Under the pieces are notes generated by a model that was not told the origin of the DNA, ran no database searches, and worked only from the letters and a program-made list of their open reading frames with translations. From assembly GCF_030546575.1 (NCBI RefSeq), contig NZ_JAUOTN010000001.1, forward strand, positions 62,001 to 126,000: 64,000 nucleotides of DNA, in the 5' to 3' direction. Position 1 is the stretch's first letter, and each line of letters opens with the position of its first letter. The translations under genes and the position numbers were made by a program. This document shows positions 60,245-64,000 of this stretch, in pieces. This DNA comes from Pontibacter coccineus. Its GTDB lineage: Bacteria > Bacteroidota > Bacteroidia > Cytophagales > Hymenobacteraceae.

Positions 60245-61510
60245 TTAATGGAACCAGGCTGCGGCGGCTGTCATCATGGCCTGCAAACCAGTTTTTAAGG
60301 TTGGGTGTATGACTGGCGCAAACTTGGGGGAATGGTTACTGGGTATAGCATTTATTCGGTCTGCTTTTTTGGCCTCCTGATACGTTTGGGGGTCAGTTCC
60401 GCCTACAAACCAGAAAACATAAGGCACTTTCCAGTTCCGGCCAAAAATACTGAAGTCCTCGCTGGCAGAAGCAGGCTTGGTCTCAAATGCCCTGTCGCCA
60501 AACTGCATCTTGAAGGCTTCAACCACTCTGGCGGTGGCCTCGGCATCATTTACCGTCATCGGGTAACTGACCAGTTCCGTAAATTCAGGATCTCTTGGGG
60601 CATTGGAAGCGGCACATTCCGCGCAACAGATCCGCTTTACCGCAGAAAGGATATGGTCCTTTACACTGTCGTTGAAGGTGCGGATATTAAGTTTGAGCGT
60701 GGCTTCTTCCGGGATGATATTTTCTTTCGTGCCCGCCTGCAGCGCGCCAACGGTCAGCACGGCATTTTCGATCGGGGCTACCTCGCGGGAAATAATGGTC
60801 TGCAGGCGCATGGTGGTAGCCGCCGCCATAACCACCGGATCGATGGAAGTATGGGGTTGCGAACCATGTGAGCCACGTCCGAAGAGCCTTACTTTCAGGC
60901 TATTGCCGGCCGATAAAATGGTGCCGCTGCGATACTTTACCGTGCCGGCCTCGCCCACCATCACATGCTGCCCCAGGATGATATCCGGCTTGGGGAAACG
61001 CTCCATCATGCCATCGTCTATCATACTTTGGGCACCGCGGCCTACTTCTTCACCCGGCTGGAAAACGGCCATCAGCGTCCCTCTCCACAGGTCTCTGTTT
61101 TCTGAAAACAGCCTGGCCGCGCCCATGAGCCAGGTAACATGCAGGTCGTGGCCGCAAACATGCGATACACCGACCTCGGTTCCTTCTTCGTCTCTGGCTA
61201 TCTTCGTACTGGCATAGGGCAGCCCTGTGTCTTCGCTTACAGGAAGCGCATCCATATCCGCCCGAAGCATGACCACAGGCCCTTCGCCATTTTGCAAAAT
61301 ACCTACCACACCGGTTACCCCAACGTCCGTTGAAACGTCGAACTGGTATCTGGCTAAGTAATCCGCAGCAATTTTAGCTGTCCGGAATTCTTCCATTGAT
61401 AACTCCGGGTTCTGGTGAATGTCTTTATAGATGGCTTCCAATTCGGGCAGAAGCTGCTCTATCAAGCTGTCCAGACTATCATTGAAGGCTTTGATTTTAG
61501 GGATCTCCAT
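60245..61510 (-). CDS. M20D family amidohydrolase, cytosolic
   Basis: A 421-residue metallo-amidohydrolase without signal peptide. Motifs are YKDIHQNPELSMEEFRTAKI, LRADMDALPVSEDTG, SHVCGHDLHVTWLMGAA, FQPGEEVGRGAQSM and PASASEDFSIFGR. It differs from the exported paralogue at 57766-59019 in its metal-site wording (GHDLH, QPGEE) and seems to act inside the cell on imported N-acyl amino acids. It lies between an MFS transporter gene (38 bases upstream) and the TRIC-like gene (19 bases downstream), so uptake or efflux and hydrolysis are probably coupled. Confidence 0.92.
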   Translation of the reverse strand: MEIPKIKAFNDSLDSLIEQLLPELEAIYKDIHQNPELSMEEFRTAKIAADYLARYQFDVSTDVGVTGVVGILQNGEGPVVMLRADMDALPVSEDTGLPYASTKIARDEEGTEVGVSHVCGHDLHVTWLMGAARLFSENRDLWRGTLMAVFQPGEEVGRGAQSMIDDGMMERFPKPDIILGQHVMVGEAGTVKYRSGTILSAGNSLKVRLFGRGSHGSQPHTSIDPVVMAAATTMRLQTIISREVAPIENAVLTVGALQAGTKENIIPEEATLKLNIRTFNDSVKDHILSAVKRICCAECAASNAPRDPEFTELVSYPMTVNDAEATARVVEAFKMQFGDRAFETKPASASEDFSIFGRNWKVPYVFWFVGGTDPQTYQEAKKADRINAIPSNHSPKFAPVIHPTLKTGLQAMMTAAAAWFH

Positions 61511-61548
61511 AACTATCGCGTTGGTTCGAACTAAAATTTATAATCGGA

Positions 61549-63027
61549 TTATTCAAGTACCTCTTTTGGTTTCCCCTTTGGGATCGTCATCATTATGGCA
61601 ATAATGGCCACCACGATCATAAATACGTTAAACAGCAGCCCTATACCTGCCGCATAGCGCACGTTTATGTTATCCGTCCTGCCCAGAAAAAGGTCTGCCA
61701 TGGGCGGTATACCTTCCATCTCGCTGAGCCCGTAAAAAATGGCTGCAGAAATGGCCACGCCAAATGCCGCACCCAACGACGAGGCCATCTTGTAGATGCC
61801 GGACGCTGAACCGGCCTTGTCACCCGGAACGTTACTTAAAGCTGCATCCGTAGAAGGGGTGGCATAGAAGCCAAGCCCTATTCCAAAAAGCGTAAACCCG
61901 ATGAATGAGGCGATGATGTATTGTTCAGCCAATAAAAAGGTAAGGCTGGTGAGCAGAATGCCCACACCAGTGATAAAACAGCCCATCAGCATGGGTTTCC
62001 TCGGCCCCATCCGCTGCAATAATTTTTCACCTACCCGGATCGTACTGAGTACGGCGACTAAATAACCGACCGTAATTAAACCGGATTGCAAAGAAGACAA
62101 GCCGGCTTCTGCCTGTACGAGCGCCAGTGATACGAGCAGCGTTCCTGCAGCTCCGTTAAGCAGGAAATTGGATAGCGTTGCTCCTGAAAAAGTTTGATTA
62201 TGAAAGAGGGACAGATCGACAAAGCCGTTCTCACTCCGTTTTTCTATCCTCAGAAAGATAATGCCTGAGATGATGAAAATGGCTATACCTGCAAGCACGG
62301 CGGGACTTAACCAGCCAAGCCCCGAGCCTTGCCCGATGACGATGTTGATGGCCAGCATGGCAATGATAAAAGCAATAAGCCCGGGCCAGTCAAAGGACTT
62401 TTCATCCGTGGACGTAGATTTGCTTTCCGGCGTTCCTCTAATTAACAAATAGCTGATAATAGCGACGATAATAGACAGCACAAAGATCCAGCGCCAGCCC
62501 ATGGTGGAGGCAACCAGGCCACCAAATAGAGAACAGAGACCGGAGCCGCCCCATGAACCGATCGACCAGAAGCTGAGCGCCCGCTGCCGTGCTTTACCTT
62601 CGTAGTAAGCTTTCATCAGGGCCAGCGTGGCAGGCATGATGCAGGCTGCCGAAAGCCCCTGCAGAATGCGCCCGGCTAAAAGGAAAACCGCAGTACCTGA
62701 AGGCGAGATGACAATGAGAAAGGAGCCGATGACACTGAGCAGCAAACCAATATACGTCAGCTTTACCCGGCCCACCCGGTCCGCTAAGCCACCGGCTACC
62801 ACTATGAAAATTCCGGAAAAAAGCGCGGTTATGCTGACGGCGAGGTTGTTGAGGTCGTGGCTGATATTCAGATCCTCCTGCATGACTGGCGCAATGTTTA
62901 GGGTGGTTTGCGCAAATAGCCAGAACGTAATAACGGCTAAGACAAAGCCCAGAATAAGCTTGTCTGTTCCCTGGTAGTTCGCGGTTCTGGTTTGAGTTTT
63001 CTCTGGAGAAGCCATACGCACCTTCAT
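61549..63027 (-). CDS. MFS transporter, DHA2 (EmrB/QacA) type
   Basis: A 492-residue, 14-helix major facilitator. It has VSITALFSGIFIVVAGGLADRVGR (loop 2-3 motif A, about 70-90), LLAGRILQGLSAACIMPATL (motif B) and SFWSIGSWGGSGLCSLFGG (motif C of drug-proton antiporters). It is probably an exporter of drugs or of amphipathic metabolites. It begins an apparent operon MFS - M20D - TRIC, with a TetR regulator and an amidohydrolase remnant just upstream. Confidence 0.92.
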   Translation of the reverse strand: MKVRMASPEKTQTRTANYQGTDKLILGFVLAVITFWLFAQTTLNIAPVMQEDLNISHDLNNLAVSITALFSGIFIVVAGGLADRVGRVKLTYIGLLLSVIGSFLIVISPSGTAVFLLAGRILQGLSAACIMPATLALMKAYYEGKARQRALSFWSIGSWGGSGLCSLFGGLVASTMGWRWIFVLSIIVAIISYLLIRGTPESKSTSTDEKSFDWPGLIAFIIAMLAINIVIGQGSGLGWLSPAVLAGIAIFIISGIIFLRIEKRSENGFVDLSLFHNQTFSGATLSNFLLNGAAGTLLVSLALVQAEAGLSSLQSGLITVGYLVAVLSTIRVGEKLLQRMGPRKPMLMGCFITGVGILLTSLTFLLAEQYIIASFIGFTLFGIGLGFYATPSTDAALSNVPGDKAGSASGIYKMASSLGAAFGVAISAAIFYGLSEMEGIPPMADLFLGRTDNINVRYAAGIGLLFNVFMIVVAIIAIMMTIPKGKPKEVLE

Positions 63028-63120
63028 TATCTGTTAGTTGAACGTAACTGGCTCTAAAACAATAATGTAAAAAGAAAATAAATTGCTGCGTTTACCCCAC
63101 ACGCTTTATTTCCCGTTCGC

Positions 63121-63263
63121 AGGTTTTATGATTTCGCCATTGGGCAATGACTTCAGGACACTCTCTTCATACCTGCTGGTTTGTTCCTCCTTGAAAGGCA
63201 GCTTGGGCTCAGATGGATGTGCCTCCGCCACTTGATCACGGCATCAGTAGGTATAGGCAGTAC
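63121..63263 (-). pseudogene. Frameshifted remnant of an M20D amidohydrolase N-terminus
   Basis: The minus strand reads PTDAVIKWRRHIH, nearly the same as PADDVIKWRRHIH in the exported M20D enzyme (57766-59019). After a one-base frame change it continues EPKLPFKEEQTSRYEES and VLKSLPNGEIIKP, aligning with PELSFNEENTGKYVEE and VLKSFPNIEVIRP of the same protein. The similarity then stops; about 45 codons survive. No intact copy of this third gene is in the window. Confidence 0.75.
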
Positions 63264-63383
63264 CCGAAGCGAACCGCTCTTCATCCAGCATATACGGCTT
63301 GATCCTGGCAAACAAATAGCCAGAAGACAGCAGGCTTTCATCCCAGAAAGAGACTGCTCGTGTTAGTTTTCCGTTGCCACGCG

Positions 63384-63917
63384 CTAAAACGTATACTTCT
63401 GCTTCATCACCTCAATCAGTTCCTTTTTTATGGAAACGTCAGGCTGGTGCGCGGCAAAATATTTCCAGACGCCATCGATGTGAATCAGCAATAGCTCGGC
63501 CTCCATGGCAGGGTTGCTATACCCTAATTCCTCGAAACATTCCGTTAGTCTGAGCTGACAGGGGCGCATGAAGTTTTCGTGGTAACGGGAAGAGATGGGG
63601 TTGAGCGGCATGATCTTGTACTGCATGCGCCAGAAGTCGGGGTTGGAGCGCGTGAGGTGTATCGGCAGTTCGATCATGCTGTTGATGTAGGCGCTTTCCG
63701 AAAGTCCTTTCAGGTATAGGCTGGTCTCAACAACGGCAGTCTGGTACGCTTTCTTGATGATGGTCTCAAGCAAATGGTCTTTGGTACCGTAGTGCTTAAA
63801 AATCAGCGCTTCTGAAGTGTTGGCTTCAGAAGCGATTGATTTAGTAGAGGTGGCTCGAACACCATTCTCCGTAAACAGTTTTAAGGCAGCATCCAGTATC
63901 GCCTCTTTCTTACTCAT
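63384..63917 (-). CDS. TetR family transcriptional regulator
   Basis: A 177-residue protein with an N-terminal helix-turn-helix (KEAILDAALKLFTENGVRAT, STKSIASEANTSEALIFKHY, GTKDHLLETIIKK) and a helical ligand-binding domain. It lies between the end of a thiolase gene (33 bases upstream) and the amidohydrolase remnant plus MFS-M20D-TRIC string, so it may control either the exporter operon or fatty-acid-type degradation. The ligand is unknown. Confidence 0.92.
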   Translation of the reverse strand: MSKKEAILDAALKLFTENGVRATSTKSIASEANTSEALIFKHYGTKDHLLETIIKKAYQTAVVETSLYLKGLSESAYINSMIELPIHLTRSNPDFWRMQYKIMPLNPISSRYHENFMRPCQLRLTECFEELGYSNPAMEAELLLIHIDGVWKYFAAHQPDVSIKKELIEVMKQKYTF

Positions 63918-63950
63918 TAGATCTCAATCAAAAAAATCAGCGAAAAGGGC

Positions 63951-64000
63951 TTACACCCTTTCCAGAATGACCGCATAACCCTGCCCTACTCCCACGCACA
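63951..64000 (-). CDS. Thiolase (acetyl-CoA acyltransferase) C-terminus, cut by window edge
   Basis: Only the last 15-16 codons are in the window: CVGVGQGYAVILERV, then TAA at 63951-63953. The C-x-G-x-GQG motif contains the second catalytic Cys region typical of the thiolase C-terminus (FadA/AtoB type). The rest lies beyond the right edge. Same strand as the TetR gene, which begins 33 bases after it. Confidence 0.7.
   Translation of the reverse strand, partial: CVGVGQGYAVILERV

Overview
The window looks like a chromosome segment of a Bacteroidota species, most probably Cytophagales/Hymenobacteraceae (Pontibacter-like). The phylum call rests on several promoters of the Bacteroidota type (TAnnTTTG, once with TTTG exactly 19 bases upstream), a DUF4290-murA pair, a yceD-rpmF-plsX-fabH string, an efp-accB-accC string, many acidic lipoproteins, and almost no Shine-Dalgarno signal. 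The genus is only an inference.

Bases 1-37,100 are core genome: leucyl aminopeptidase (cut by the left edge), pdxA, the yceD-rpmF-plsX-fabH fatty-acid/phospholipid cluster, a PAS sensor with a CZB-like partner, efp-accB-accC, a UvrD/PcrA helicase, DUF4290-murA, an RlmL-like methyltransferase, murB, mutS2, a serine hydrolase, a TIGR02757 protein, a LysM protein, an NfeD protease, kdsB, an SUI1-like factor, a lipid kinase, a universal stress protein and gapA. Two tandem pairs of paralogous small lipoproteins lie among them. Gene ends are marked by clear hairpin terminators.

Bases 37,266-43,111 begin with tRNA-Glu(UUC) and look like a tRNA-anchored island. Two imperfect copies resembling the tRNA 3' end lie at 39,065 and 43,038. 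Between them are an exported alpha/beta hydrolase and an HxlR-controlled flavin-monooxygenase cluster (two LLM proteins and an F420-NADP-reductase-like protein). No integrase is present. A heptamer, TATACCT/AGGTATA, occurs about 95 times in the window (hand count) yet is absent from 36,543 to 43,252, which supports foreign origin. A 47-base near-perfect palindrome lies just inside the island.

Bases 43,100-64,000 are accessory metabolism: an ankyrin lipoprotein, two cytosine-deaminase-like amidohydrolases, an AraC regulator, an EamA exporter, an OsmC protein, two MFS transporters, an SDR of mycofactocin-coupled type, a GH3 lipoprotein, two M20D amidohydrolases plus the frameshifted remnant of a third, a TRIC-like membrane protein, a TetR regulator, and the last codons of a thiolase at the right edge.

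Intergenic DNA carries unusual structure: a dispersed repeat in two inverted copies (24.2 and 33.4 kb), a cluster of perfect hairpins (33.2-33.4 kb), paired low-complexity arms in opposite orientation around several gene junctions, and a 22-base perfect inverted repeat at 53.9 kb.
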